Shown one piece after another: positions 17,104 to 25,894 of a stretch of 64,000 nucleotides of DNA. Every line of letters begins with the position of its first letter. Position 1 is the first letter of the stretch. The position numbers were made by a program, and so were the translations under genes. Origin of the DNA: Parendozoicomonas callyspongiae (lineage in GTDB: Bacteria; Pseudomonadota; Gammaproteobacteria; Pseudomonadales; Endozoicomonadaceae); assembly GCF_023502345.1 (NCBI RefSeq), contig NZ_JAMFLX010000010.1, positions 79,001 to 143,000 on the forward strand, read 5' to 3'. The notes under the pieces were generated by a model. It ran no database searches. It worked only from the letters and a program-made list of their open reading frames with translations, and had not been told where the DNA came from.

Positions 17104-17943
17104 TCAGGGCTGCTGTTCTTTATCCACAGATGCATGGGCCCGCCCTACCAGAGTCGAGTCCAGACTGCCGTAATGCCATTTCACATTGTCTTCCATAAAG
17201 TCGACGCCGCGGCCTTTATGAGTGTGAGCGATGATGATGCAGGGACCTTTTTCCCCTGAGAGCGATATATCAATGGCTTCGGCAAGTTCTTCGAAGTTGT
17301 GTCCATCAACTTCCAGAGTGTGGAAACCAAATGCTTTCCATTTGTCGGCAAAAGGTTCGAGACTCATGATGTCTTCGGTGGGGCCATCAATCATCAGGTT
17401 ATTACGGTCGATAATGGTGACAAGGTTGGTCAGGCCATAATGAGAGGCTGCCATTGCTGCTTCCCAGTTGGAACCTTCATTGCACTCCCCATCGCCAAGA
17501 ACGCAGTATGTCTTCCAGATTTTTCCTGCTGTTCTTGCACCAAGGGCAAGACCAACAGCCATTGGGAGGCCATGTCCAAGAGATCCTGTAGAGGCATCAA
17601 CTCCGGCAATTTTGCTGGCATCCGGGTGCATACCGAACTTGGAGCCAAACTGGTTGAAGGTTTTCAGCTCATCCAGCTTGAAGTATCCACGCCGGGCAAG
17701 AACAGAAACGAAACCGATACCAGCGTGGCCTTTACTGACAATCACACGATCACGGTCTTCGGTTTCAGGATTGGATGGATCAATATTCAGGTATTTGAAG
17801 TAGAGCAGCACCAGAATTTCCAGCATGCTCATGGCTCCGCCTATATGGGCGCCGCCAGCCCAGGCTGTTACATTGATAATGTCGTGCCTGAGCTGCTTCG
17901 CCTGATCCTTCAGCTCTTTGATGTCACTTGGTGCTAATGGCAT
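17104..17943 (-). CDS. Transketolase, N-terminal subunit
   Basis: This is the thiamine-diphosphate-binding half of a split transketolase. It has GGAHIGGAMSMLEILVLLYF, GSLGHGLPMAVGLALGAR and the cofactor motif CVLGDGECNEGSNWEAAMAA ending near IIDRNN. I placed the start at MPLAPSDIKE because GGGGGAA precedes that ATG; a longer reading from 18003 lacks a ribosome site and adds 20 atypical residues. It heads an operon with its C-terminal partner and the SCP2-like gene. Confidence 0.9.
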   Translation of the reverse strand: MPLAPSDIKELKDQAKQLRHDIINVTAWAGGAHIGGAMSMLEILVLLYFKYLNIDPSNPETEDRDRVIVSKGHAGIGFVSVLARRGYFKLDELKTFNQFGSKFGMHPDASKIAGVDASTGSLGHGLPMAVGLALGARTAGKIWKTYCVLGDGECNEGSNWEAAMAASHYGLTNLVTIIDRNNLMIDGPTEDIMSLEPFADKWKAFGFHTLEVDGHNFEELAEAIDISLSGEKGPCIIIAHTHKGRGVDFMEDNVKWHYGSLDSTLVGRAHASVDKEQQP

Positions 17944-18172
17944 TGTTCCCCCGGATTCTGTAGTTGTTTTATTTAGGAACGATAAGAAAGATGATCGGGC
18001 CATGCCGGTTCAGCTTTCAGGTTAATTGAGTCGAATAAAAAATACTGCCGAAGGAGGAAAATGCTTCGTTAACGTTAATGCTGTCGTCATCAAAACGGCA
18101 TAACACAGTATCAGATTTCACTGGTAATAAATTGCCAAAAGTATGCCTGAGTGCGGCATGCCCGGTTATTGG

Positions 18173-18532
18173 TTATGCAACGGCTGCTTTCTTCAACCTT
18201 AATGGTGAACCATCCATATAAAGGCCATTCCAGCCCCTGCGAGAAAATTCGCGCAGGTTCGGGTGATCTTCCCCGGTTGGGTTACCAAGTACATCGTCGC
18301 GATAAAACTCGCCGAAACACGTCAGCGTCTGCCGGGCACTCAGGCCGTTCAGTAAAGCAAATGCGAAAATTTTGCAGGTTCTGACATGTTCTCCAGGAGC
18401 ATTCTTGTGCTTCCCGCAGTGGAACTCGATGGGCGAAAAGTCGTAGTTATTATCAATGACAGCGATGGTATCAGAAAACCTAATACTCTCCGGTTGTTCT
18501 GACAGCCGGGAAAGAAAACCTGTGAGATTCAT
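18173..18532 (-). CDS. HopJ-family (type III effector-like) protein
   Basis: The 119-residue protein beginning MNLTGFLSRLSEQPESIRF has the conserved HopJ features VIDNNYDFSPIEFHCG, CKIFAFALLNGLSARQTLTC and HPNLREFSRRGWNGL. HopJ was named from Pseudomonas syringae effectors, but the family is widespread in free-living gammaproteobacteria and a general metabolic role is equally likely. I chose the internal ATG over one at 18583 because family members start here and AGGA lies upstream. No neighbour suggests a pathway. Confidence 0.85.
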   Translation of the reverse strand: MNLTGFLSRLSEQPESIRFSDTIAVIDNNYDFSPIEFHCGKHKNAPGEHVRTCKIFAFALLNGLSARQTLTCFGEFYRDDVLGNPTGEDHPNLREFSRRGWNGLYMDGSPLRLKKAAVA

Positions 18533-18794
18533 GGTCTTATATCCTGCTGTTGTGTTGTTATTGTGGTTTTTATGCACAGACATAATAAACCCGTAATGAG
18601 CAAGAATAGAAATGCATTTTGTTGAGAATGTCAGGTTCTTTTGACCTGTGTTCTATATGTCAAGACATCGTCTGTCGGTTGTTATGGGTAAGTAGGTGTA
18701 CGGATGCGTTATTTCAGTGTTGCTGGCACCTCTGACCTATACTGCCTGCTCTTTTAGGTAAATCCCGAGGGCTGGTAGAGGGGAGGGCATCGTC

Positions 18795-21700
18795 GTGTTA
18801 TCCCGCTTGAATCTGCATTACGGTTTTGCAGGGTTTCGACAGGCTGGCAGTATGTTGTTATACCTGTTTATGCTGTTGCTACTGATCGTTGCCCAGCCTG
18901 CTCTATCTTTTCCAAAACCTGGGACAGTTATCACTGTTCAGTGGTGGGCCCCCGGGAACATTATTCTGCGAGTTACTGTCAGTGAGGAGCAGGCAGCTCA
19001 ATTGCAAGATGTCCAATCGGCTATCAGACCTGTTGTTGCGGGAAAAATAACGGATAACTATTCACTTTCTCATGTAGAACCTGTTCTGGATTCAGGGCGC
19101 ACGCATCTGCTTAAACTGGCTCTTTTGGGTAAAGGACATTTGCATATTCTATTTACTGAAACGTTGTCTGTAGCTCCAGCCGTTGCAGGAAAATCCCCTG
19201 GCGGCGGGATTGCAATTACGATCAACCGACAGCAGGAAGTTTTTGAAAAAAAGTATGGTCCTCGAAGTGACTTTCATGGTGGTATGCCCAATTTGACAGA
19301 GAGTGAGTGGGTAAAGCATCCAGACTCTGGAATAGATATTTATAAAATCCTTAATATGCATAGAATGCTCGCTTCAGGAAATGCCTTTGTTGATCAGGTT
19401 GTAGCTTTTGAATTAAAGGATAACGTGTTGAGTTCAGGAGTGCCTGAATATATTGATTTGGCTTTTACCAAAGCGAAAGCTGCATTAATTTTAAAAACAA
19501 TTGATCAGAAAGAGTCAGACATTAATGTGGAAAATAAAGATTTACTTGAGCAAATAGAATTGCTTCAGTTAGAAGAGTTGACTGCCCCATCTGCTGCGCC
19601 ACCATCTTCAATCCCTATTTCCTCAATCGCATTTAGTGATCTTTTTCAAGCTCAGAAACGATCTATGACATCTGCTTCAGGCTCTCAAGGCGGACATGCA
19701 AAAGGGGAGTTGTCAAAGAACAAAGGCAGGAAGGTAGCATCAATTGAGGAGACCATAAAGAATCTTAACCCAAGTCATCCTTTAGTGAAAAAGGTAAATA
19801 CGGAGAGCCTGGACTTAATGTCAAAGAGCTACGGTCAAGTATCCGTAGATTTTATTTCAGAGTTGAATGCTTTACTGCCCGGTCAAGCCTCTTTGGATAT
19901 GAAATTAAGAAATGTTCTCTGGATTTACTTTCTACATGCCGCCAGAGTTGTGGGAAGCAACACTATCGAAAAGCTCCCGGGTCTGGGGAAAAGTGGACCG
20001 GATAAAGAAACAGTCGAAGCCTTTTTCCGAAACCCGAAATACAAATGGCCTTCTGCAGCTGGTTTGAGTGTTGCAGAAGATGCGGATGATGGTGTCGATG
20101 TTAAGGAAATGGAAACAGAAGCTGAGGATCATGCTGATGCTATGGAAGTGGTAGTGGGAAGGCTGATAGCAGAAATTGAAAAAAAGAATGATAAAGGAAC
20201 AAACAACCTTAAAGCTGAGCTCTTTTCTTTGATACAGATGATGTTCCTCAATCATAGTTGTGAATTGTTGAATGAAATTGAGGTAGGTACAGCTTTTTTT
20301 GCAATACGTCTGGTACTTATTAATGGAGGGAAACGGACACCGATGGAGCTAAGAATATACAAAGCTTCTGAGGACGATATGGATGGTTATGAAGACGCGA
20401 TAAAAGGAGTTAAATCGTATACTGATAAAGGAAAGTGGTTACCCGTACCGAAACCTGTTTCAACATACAATGGTGGTGGAGTTCATATCCAGGTAGTCAG
20501 TCCTGAATACGGTTACTATGACGGCTCTTTGAGAACGCTTGCTGATCGCGTGGCCTCGCGTGAAGTCCCTATCCCTGAAGCTGTTCATTTCATTAAACAT
20601 ACCCTCGACTCATTATCCCGAATGCATAAGAAGAAACTACTGATTAGCTATTTGGGAAAAGAGCAAATCCTTCGTAAGTATTCTGATGGAGGACTGGAAA
20701 AAATTTTTTTTGTTGAACTTAAGCCTGGGTTGATGTCAGCTGAAGATGTTGAAGAGCATGAGTATCTGATTCAGCGCGATGTTTTCCAGTTAGTAAAATT
20801 ATATTACTTTTTAAGAACCAGAGAGGATCTCGAAAAAAACATTGCAACCATCAAGGTACTGGATGGGCGGTTTGTTGATGTAGGAAGCCTTGGAAGTGTG
20901 TTTTTTAGCAATCCTCAAGACTACCAGAATATCTGGCGTACTTGGGTGATGGCATCATCGAATAGCCATGTAAGGGTTGATAATGCTGACTTTGCCTTGC
21001 TTCAAACATTTTTCAGAGAAAAGTCTGGATGGGGATGGAATGCTGCTGAAGAAATTTCCTTCCAGTTAATGCCGCTTCATTATCATTTTTCTGGTCAGGG
21101 AAAAAGAACATCAGGAATAGCATCCGGTTCGGGTGTACTGTCAGCTGGAGGGCCTTATCCTCATTTAAAAACACCACTGGATCTGGTTGATCCTCAAAAA
21201 CTGCCCAAGACTGAATTCAAACCCATTAGGCAAAAAGTTTCTCGGCATCCTTATCGGCTTACATGTCCTAAAGACCATCCTCTTAAGATGCGTGCAGTCA
21301 GTGCCAGTCATGCCCAGTACGGGGTGGGTACTGTTTGTGATGGCTGTAAAGCCGGGGGAGACGAGACTCTGCTAAGGGTGGGGGATGTTATGAGTTGTAT
21401 TCAATGTCAGTATGACTTGTGCGGGCCTTGTGTGGCAGGCGCTGCAAAAGTCTGGGCTCTGCCTCCTGAAGTGATATGCCCGAAAGAGCATCGTATGAAA
21501 CTGTCACTTCCCGTTGGTGGGGTGAAATGGCGTATCTGTGATGGCTGCAAACAAGACATCTTACCCTGCCACCACTATCGCTGTGAGCAATGTTACAGTG
21601 ATTTTATGCCGGGGGGCTCCAGTTCCAGGGTTCATGGTACAGATTACTGTTTAAACTGTGCGTTCTGGAAGTCACTGGAGCAGGCTGGAGAGAAAAGCAG

Positions 21701-21908
21701 GACTGGGAAAACATTGTCTGTTATGACAATAGGGCAAAAAGGTCAAAGACAATGTCAGGATTGTAACAGCTGGTGGAAGGATTCCTGTGTGCTGGTTGCC
21801 GATGATGAAATGGTATGCGCACCTTGCATGGCAGAAAAACTGGCATGGTTTGGCTCAAAGTCGGCAAAATATACTCCAGGCAAGCCAGGCAGAAGCACTC
21901 TTGACTGA
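18795..21908 (+). CDS. Large exported protein with C-terminal zinc fingers and possible pseudokinase fold
   Basis: I do not recognise the whole protein. The GTG start has a strong GGGAGGG site. Residues of about 19-38 form a hydrophobic signal or anchor (MLLYLFMLLLLIVAQPALS). The region 495-760 looks like a degenerate protein kinase: a lysine in MELRIYK (about 515-521), a DSLSRMHKKKLLISYLGKE segment where a catalytic loop would lie (about 602-620), and RDVFQLVKLYYFL (about 660) like helix F. The HRD and DFG residues are missing, so catalysis is unlikely; this is inference. Residues 815-1018 hold about 20 cysteines in CxxC pairs (CPKDHPL, CDGC, CIQCQYDLCGPC, CEQC, CQDC, CAPC), resembling ZZ/DC1-type zinc fingers. 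An exported Cys-rich eukaryote-like protein suggests host interaction. Confidence 0.7.
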   Translation: MLSRLNLHYGFAGFRQAGSMLLYLFMLLLLIVAQPALSFPKPGTVITVQWWAPGNIILRVTVSEEQAAQLQDVQSAIRPVVAGKITDNYSLSHVEPVLDSGRTHLLKLALLGKGHLHILFTETLSVAPAVAGKSPGGGIAITINRQQEVFEKKYGPRSDFHGGMPNLTESEWVKHPDSGIDIYKILNMHRMLASGNAFVDQVVAFELKDNVLSSGVPEYIDLAFTKAKAALILKTIDQKESDINVENKDLLEQIELLQLEELTAPSAAPPSSIPISSIAFSDLFQAQKRSMTSASGSQGGHAKGELSKNKGRKVASIEETIKNLNPSHPLVKKVNTESLDLMSKSYGQVSVDFISELNALLPGQASLDMKLRNVLWIYFLHAARVVGSNTIEKLPGLGKSGPDKETVEAFFRNPKYKWPSAAGLSVAEDADDGVDVKEMETEAEDHADAMEVVVGRLIAEIEKKNDKGTNNLKAELFSLIQMMFLNHSCELLNEIEVGTAFFAIRLVLINGGKRTPMELRIYKASEDDMDGYEDAIKGVKSYTDKGKWLPVPKPVSTYNGGGVHIQVVSPEYGYYDGSLRTLADRVASREVPIPEAVHFIKHTLDSLSRMHKKKLLISYLGKEQILRKYSDGGLEKIFFVELKPGLMSAEDVEEHEYLIQRDVFQLVKLYYFLRTREDLEKNIATIKVLDGRFVDVGSLGSVFFSNPQDYQNIWRTWVMASSNSHVRVDNADFALLQTFFREKSGWGWNAAEEISFQLMPLHYHFSGQGKRTSGIASGSGVLSAGGPYPHLKTPLDLVDPQKLPKTEFKPIRQKVSRHPYRLTCPKDHPLKMRAVSASHAQYGVGTVCDGCKAGGDETLLRVGDVMSCIQCQYDLCGPCVAGAAKVWALPPEVICPKEHRMKLSLPVGGVKWRICDGCKQDILPCHHYRCEQCYSDFMPGGSSSRVHGTDYCLNCAFWKSLEQAGEKSRTGKTLSVMTIGQKGQRQCQDCNSWWKDSCVLVADDEMVCAPCMAEKLAWFGSKSAKYTPGKPGRSTLD

Positions 21909-21917
21909 AGAGTAACT

Positions 21918-21941
21918 GCCAGGGCACTTACATGCCCTGGC
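21918..21941. terminator. Hairpin between convergent genes
   Basis: GCCAGGGCA and TGCCCTGGC are a perfect nine-base stem with a six-base loop between two convergent stop codons. A T run is lacking, so it may act as a weak bidirectional terminator or as mRNA 3'-end protection. Confidence 0.6.
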
Positions 21942-21949
21942 TATCAACG

Positions 21950-23560
21950 TTACTTTCCACAGACCTTTTTAACAAGCTCAGCGGCCAGAGTATTTTGCCC
22001 AACAGACTTCTTGTTTAAAACGGATATCAACATTTCCAGATTTTTTGGGAAAGGATCGATCGAAAGCCATTTTCTGTAAACTCCAGTCAGACAGTTATGA
22101 GTATTTTGAGACTCGTTCAACTCCTCTAAATACTTCCAATCCACGCCTAATTGTATGCCCATCCCCATCCAACTTGTTGCCACATTTGCATTCTCAACAA
22201 GCCATCCCAGATGCTCGTCAGTGAGAATGACATCCTTGGCTTGGCCTCCTCGAGGGCAGAAGGGGGCAACCACAGGCAGCAGTGCGGGAGCACTGGGAGC
22301 TAAGTTTACGGGAGGAGCACATTCAGGAACATGCAGTAATTCCGAACTGCTTCGAGCTATAGTGTGGGCCATAGTCACCATTTTACATTTGGCCTCCATA
22401 GCATCAAGAAAATCTCCCAGAGTGCAGTTTTTTACTTGCAGAAAGTGAGCGTACATTTTTTGCACTCTTGCGTCGATCTTCGAACAATCTGCTTCTATTA
22501 CCGCCAGTTTCCGAGAATCCAGTCCTAACGAAATACCAAATGTATACCAATCTGTTCCCACGTTTGCATTTTGCAGCAACCAGGGTAAATGCTTCATCTG
22601 CAACTGATAATCAGGGTCTGGTCGTCCCTTGAGTAGATCAACGGCTTTTTTTGGTTCTTTTTCTTTTCTTGAGGGCCGGATCGTGTAGGGTGCTGTCATT
22701 GCATTGTGAGAGTGACCCCATCTGCCTGCAGGGCTATAAGTAGAGGCATCATGTGAGCTGCTGCTTTGGTGCTTATAAGGGGAAGCAATAACTGATTCTG
22801 TGAGATGGGAAGTGGCAGCAACCGAAGAGAATGACCGCTGAGGTTGCATGTAAGTCTGCGGTTGTGGTCGCGGTTGTGGCGTGTTTTTGGACTTAGCCAA
22901 AAGTGTATTCGCTTCCCCAAACAGGCTTATGGAGGGATGACAGAAAACAGTGATGACCTGTCCGAGAGTAATGTCAGGGTATGAACGGCAAATAAGATTT
23001 AACAAATCTAAACCGCGCATATTCTTACAACTACGGTTCTTAGTGATGATTTTATTCAGGTCCGCCAAAGAAACACCCAGCATGGCTCCTATCTTGTACC
23101 ATTCTTCGTCAAGTCTGGAAAATGGTTCTATAATATTTTGCCCTTCGCAGTTATTGCGGGGTAATTCGCTAACAGTACAAGGCAGGCGGGCCTGATTCTG
23201 CAAATGCCACTCACTATCTTCCAGCGTGCCATCATCTTTGAAACATGAAGCGGATATACCACTTAATATTAAAGCCGACCGCAGTTTTTCCAGCGAGGTA
23301 TCAGGGGAAGAGCGAGTCCATTTATTGAACACTTCCATGGCAGGGCAAGGGGGGGCACCCCGTTCAATGATTTGCAAATCGCTTTTATTCAGTTCAAGGG
23401 CCTGTCCGAACTTCTTCCAATTGAGTTCTGCATCATTCCCTGCCAGTAACGTCATTAGGGCACGTAGTTGTTTTGAGTCTTCAGGAATTGGGGTATGCGG
23501 TGCAGGCGCAGGGTGCCCCGTAGCACCTGGACCTAGGCTGCTTGGTGTTAGACGTAGCAT
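21950..23560 (-). CDS. Protein with four death-like domains
   Basis: The 536-residue protein contains four copies of a death-domain-like helical module, at residues about 30-103, 143-215, 320-394 and 446-520. Each shows the pattern W..(F/I)G..LG(L/V)....L..I followed by a second half such as FNKWTRSSPDTSLEKLRSAL. Copies 3 and 4 share a longer opening (LPWLLQNANVGTDWYTFG and LGWLVENANVATSWMGMG). A low-complexity Pro/Ser/Gln linker at 222-300 separates the pairs. No signal peptide is seen. Death domains mediate homotypic contacts in animal apoptosis and immune signalling, so a host-directed role is plausible. AAGGAG precedes the ATG. Confidence 0.8.
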   Translation of the reverse strand: MLRLTPSSLGPGATGHPAPAPHTPIPEDSKQLRALMTLLAGNDAELNWKKFGQALELNKSDLQIIERGAPPCPAMEVFNKWTRSSPDTSLEKLRSALILSGISASCFKDDGTLEDSEWHLQNQARLPCTVSELPRNNCEGQNIIEPFSRLDEEWYKIGAMLGVSLADLNKIITKNRSCKNMRGLDLLNLICRSYPDITLGQVITVFCHPSISLFGEANTLLAKSKNTPQPRPQPQTYMQPQRSFSSVAATSHLTESVIASPYKHQSSSSHDASTYSPAGRWGHSHNAMTAPYTIRPSRKEKEPKKAVDLLKGRPDPDYQLQMKHLPWLLQNANVGTDWYTFGISLGLDSRKLAVIEADCSKIDARVQKMYAHFLQVKNCTLGDFLDAMEAKCKMVTMAHTIARSSSELLHVPECAPPVNLAPSAPALLPVVAPFCPRGGQAKDVILTDEHLGWLVENANVATSWMGMGIQLGVDWKYLEELNESQNTHNCLTGVYRKWLSIDPFPKNLEMLISVLNKKSVGQNTLAAELVKKVCGK

Positions 23561-23897
23561 GTTTTTCTCCTTGATTGTTGAATTTGCTGTGTAAGGTTGG
23601 AGAAAAAATTAGCATGACAATTCCCGTAATGGCCTAACTCAGTGGCCACCGCATCTAACGGGTCAGGATGACACTGAACACATAAGGGTTATAGCGGATA
23701 CTGTCTCTGACTGCGTGGTATATCCTGACCGCCTGTTGTTCAGGGTCGGTTTCTCGACCTGTGACTCATTGAGCCCAACTCTGGATGGTTGGATGATCGT
23801 AGTCAAAGAAAGATGTTGCAGTCAGATACTTCTGCATGATGAGCATCCCGGATGTCTTTTGTTGCCAGTAGAAAGAGGGATAAAGAGAGGAATAAAG
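23561..23897. other. Intergenic region without recognised gene
   Basis: This 337-base region separates the divergent death-domain gene and yacL. It must hold both promoters, but I see no convincing consensus promoter, RNA gene or repeat in it. Confidence 0.6.
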
Positions 23898-24275
23898 ATG
23901 GAATTTGAGTTTCGAAGAGATGTAACCGGAGAGCTGCAGGCCAGTTTTTCCATGGGGCATGAAGCGATCGCGGCCTGGCTGCTGGAAGAAGTTGGCAAGA
24001 GAAAGGCTGTTTTACCTGAGCTGCACAAAGCCATTGAGAAGCTTCAGAACCGTGAACTCTGGGAATACAGCCGTGAAGGGGTTGAGTACAGTTTGAAGCT
24101 GAACCGCAGCGAAGCAGAAGTTTATAATTCCAGAATCGATTTTGAGAATGCTGATGATGAGTTTGATGGTCTCGGGGAAGAAATAGATTTCTATGACGAT
24201 GAGTCACGGTCATCTTGTGGGCTGGATGATTTTAAAAGCATGCTGCTTGAGTGGGAGCAGTTTGTCAGGCACTAA
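23898..24275 (+). CDS. yacL: YacL family protein (UPF0231)
   Basis: The 125-residue protein starts MEFEFRRDVTGELQASFSMG and ends with the conserved IDFYDDESRSSCGLDDFKSM, matching E. coli YacL (MDYEFLRDITG and NYYDEESLSLCGVEDF) throughout. The ATG at 23898 is preceded by AGAGAGGAA and fits the family start. YacL is a small acidic protein of unknown function found mainly in gammaproteobacteria. It lies alone. Confidence 0.92.
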   Translation: MEFEFRRDVTGELQASFSMGHEAIAAWLLEEVGKRKAVLPELHKAIEKLQNRELWEYSREGVEYSLKLNRSEAEVYNSRIDFENADDEFDGLGEEIDFYDDESRSSCGLDDFKSMLLEWEQFVRH

Positions 24276-24356
24276 AGTTTTTTTGAATAAAGTGGTCAAA
24301 CACTTGTAAACAAAACTGTAAAAAGCGTTGATAAAGATGCTGACTACCCGCAAAAA

Positions 24357-24941
24357 TCAGTGAATATCATTATTTCTCGCTCTTCTCCTCAACTGGGTCA
24401 TACCTACATGAGATTCAGTGTTTGTTAAACGACAAGCCTCCTCATAACTTGGAGGCGGCGGCTGGATTCCATAAGGTGGTTGGCTGTGTAAATTTGGTCG
24501 AGTTTGGGTATTCGTTCTTTCATGACTTCTCATCTGTACAGGAGATGTAGTTGTAGGTTGATCAGCTATGTTAGTGTCATATTCTTTTTTTAAAAATTTA
24601 TAATATCGATGTCCTGCTTCTGCACCAGCTCCACAGCCAACAATCAGTTCCCCTAACAAGGCGGGGGAGCTGTGTCCTAAATAGCACCCGGTAATCAAAC
24701 ACGCGGCACTTGAAGAAAAACTGCATGTGTTCATTAATATATAATCTGCTAAAAGTGGCCTTGTTCTAAAAATATCTTTAACGCGAGAATCATCCAAATC
24801 AATCAATGCATTATGACAAGAGATGTTTTTTACAGATTTACCGATAAAATCAGCAGCTTTACTATAAATTATGCCAGCTATTCCGGTAGTTGAGCTGGTT
24901 GTCACTATTCCACTGTCATTAGCTTGATGATTTATGGCCAT
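24357..24941 (-). CDS. Hypothetical protein with PPxY motif
   Basis: The 194-residue protein is not from a family I recognise. A glycine/alanine-rich hydrophobic region at about 80-115 (SSAACLITGCYLGHSSPALL) could insert in a membrane. The C-terminal third is polar, with the PPPPSYEEA motif near residue 165. PPxY is the ligand of WW domains, found in eukaryotic Nedd4-family ubiquitin ligases, and PPSYEEA is a form seen in animal membrane proteins. The start at 24941 follows GGAG with good spacing; a start at 24962 has no site. The codon usage is AT-rich compared with the flagellar genes. A host-directed function is a hypothesis. Confidence 0.65.
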   Translation of the reverse strand: MAINHQANDSGIVTTSSTTGIAGIIYSKAADFIGKSVKNISCHNALIDLDDSRVKDIFRTRPLLADYILMNTCSFSSSAACLITGCYLGHSSPALLGELIVGCGAGAEAGHRYYKFLKKEYDTNIADQPTTTSPVQMRSHERTNTQTRPNLHSQPPYGIQPPPPSYEEACRLTNTESHVGMTQLRRRARNNDIH

Positions 24942-25160
24942 TTTTTCTCCAGAGTATATCAATACATGCCCATCGCTGTCTTAAATATTGAGTGCTTGCT
25001 TCCATATTTTGACTAACAACGCAGAAAGTGTGTGTAACATAAGTTTTTATTTTTATTATGTGGCGGGCTAATTATATAAATACAAGAAACTTTTAATTTT
25101 TATAACGGTCGTAAGTATGCCGGTGTTAAGTGAGACTTTTAATGGATAAGGAGGTTTGTA

Positions 25161-25859
25161 ATGGATCCTATAGCTATTACAGCGCAGGGAAATGTTTTAA
25201 AAGTTGGAGTGTCAAAAGGAGGCCCCTCGCAAGAGGTTAGAGAAGTATTTTGTCGACTGGCAACAAAAATTAAGTGTGAAATAAAGTATATTGAATCTGA
25301 TTTTGGTTGTTTTTCAACACAACTGAAGGAAAGGGAAATAGATATTTCTGCTCATGGGGTTTCAAAAATCAATGAAAATGCTCCCCTCGAATCCTGTGTT
25401 GCTTCTGATTCTTATCTAGCTGTTCAAAGAGGGTTCTGTGTAAAAAGTGATTCTCAATATGCTAAAGCTGGAAAGCTGGACGAAGACGCAAAGATTGCTG
25501 TAGTAGAAGCAACAACAGCCAATCAGGATCTTGAGAGAAATTATCAGCTTTTTCTTAAAAATAGACATTTCGTAAGATCAATATCTGAAGGTAGAAAATT
25601 GTTGGATGAAGGGACTGTTGATGCTGTTGCAGAGGGATATCTTGGATTCAGGCATAATCCAGAGGATGATATAAACCTCCCAATGATTGATGTTCACCCG
25701 ATGGATTCTGCTAAACCAGATGCCGAATACCTGGTATTTTGGGTTCACAAGGATAAACAAAATATAATTCCAGCATTAAACTCCATAATCGGAGAATTCG
25801 ACGGGAATATTTTCAAAAATAGAAAAGTTTTAACTGGAAATAGTAATTCCCCCCGATAG
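25161..25859 (+). CDS. Family 3 solute-binding-protein-like domain without signal peptide
   Basis: The 232-residue protein has the two-lobe pattern of family 3 periplasmic binding proteins: VLKVGVSKGGPS at the start, DIS at about 60 in the first lobe, and a hinge-return region KIAVVEATTANQDL (about 111-124), then VDAVAEGYLGF. Unlike normal transport proteins it starts directly with the domain and has no Sec signal or lipobox. AAGGAGG lies ahead of the ATG, so the start is secure. No transporter subunits are next to it. It may be a cytosolic ligand sensor, be exported by another route, or be a moonlighting enzyme of the cyclohexadienyl dehydratase type. Confidence 0.7.
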   Translation: MDPIAITAQGNVLKVGVSKGGPSQEVREVFCRLATKIKCEIKYIESDFGCFSTQLKEREIDISAHGVSKINENAPLESCVASDSYLAVQRGFCVKSDSQYAKAGKLDEDAKIAVVEATTANQDLERNYQLFLKNRHFVRSISEGRKLLDEGTVDAVAEGYLGFRHNPEDDINLPMIDVHPMDSAKPDAEYLVFWVHKDKQNIIPALNSIIGEFDGNIFKNRKVLTGNSNSPR

Positions 25860-25894
25860 CTTTAAATGTAAAGGCTAACAAAAGGCCGAAATAT

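Noticed and set aside
17299..17937. A 212-codon open frame antisense to the transketolase N-terminal half
   Set aside because: Cysteine-rich shadow of a well-conserved enzyme gene; no ribosome site or motif.
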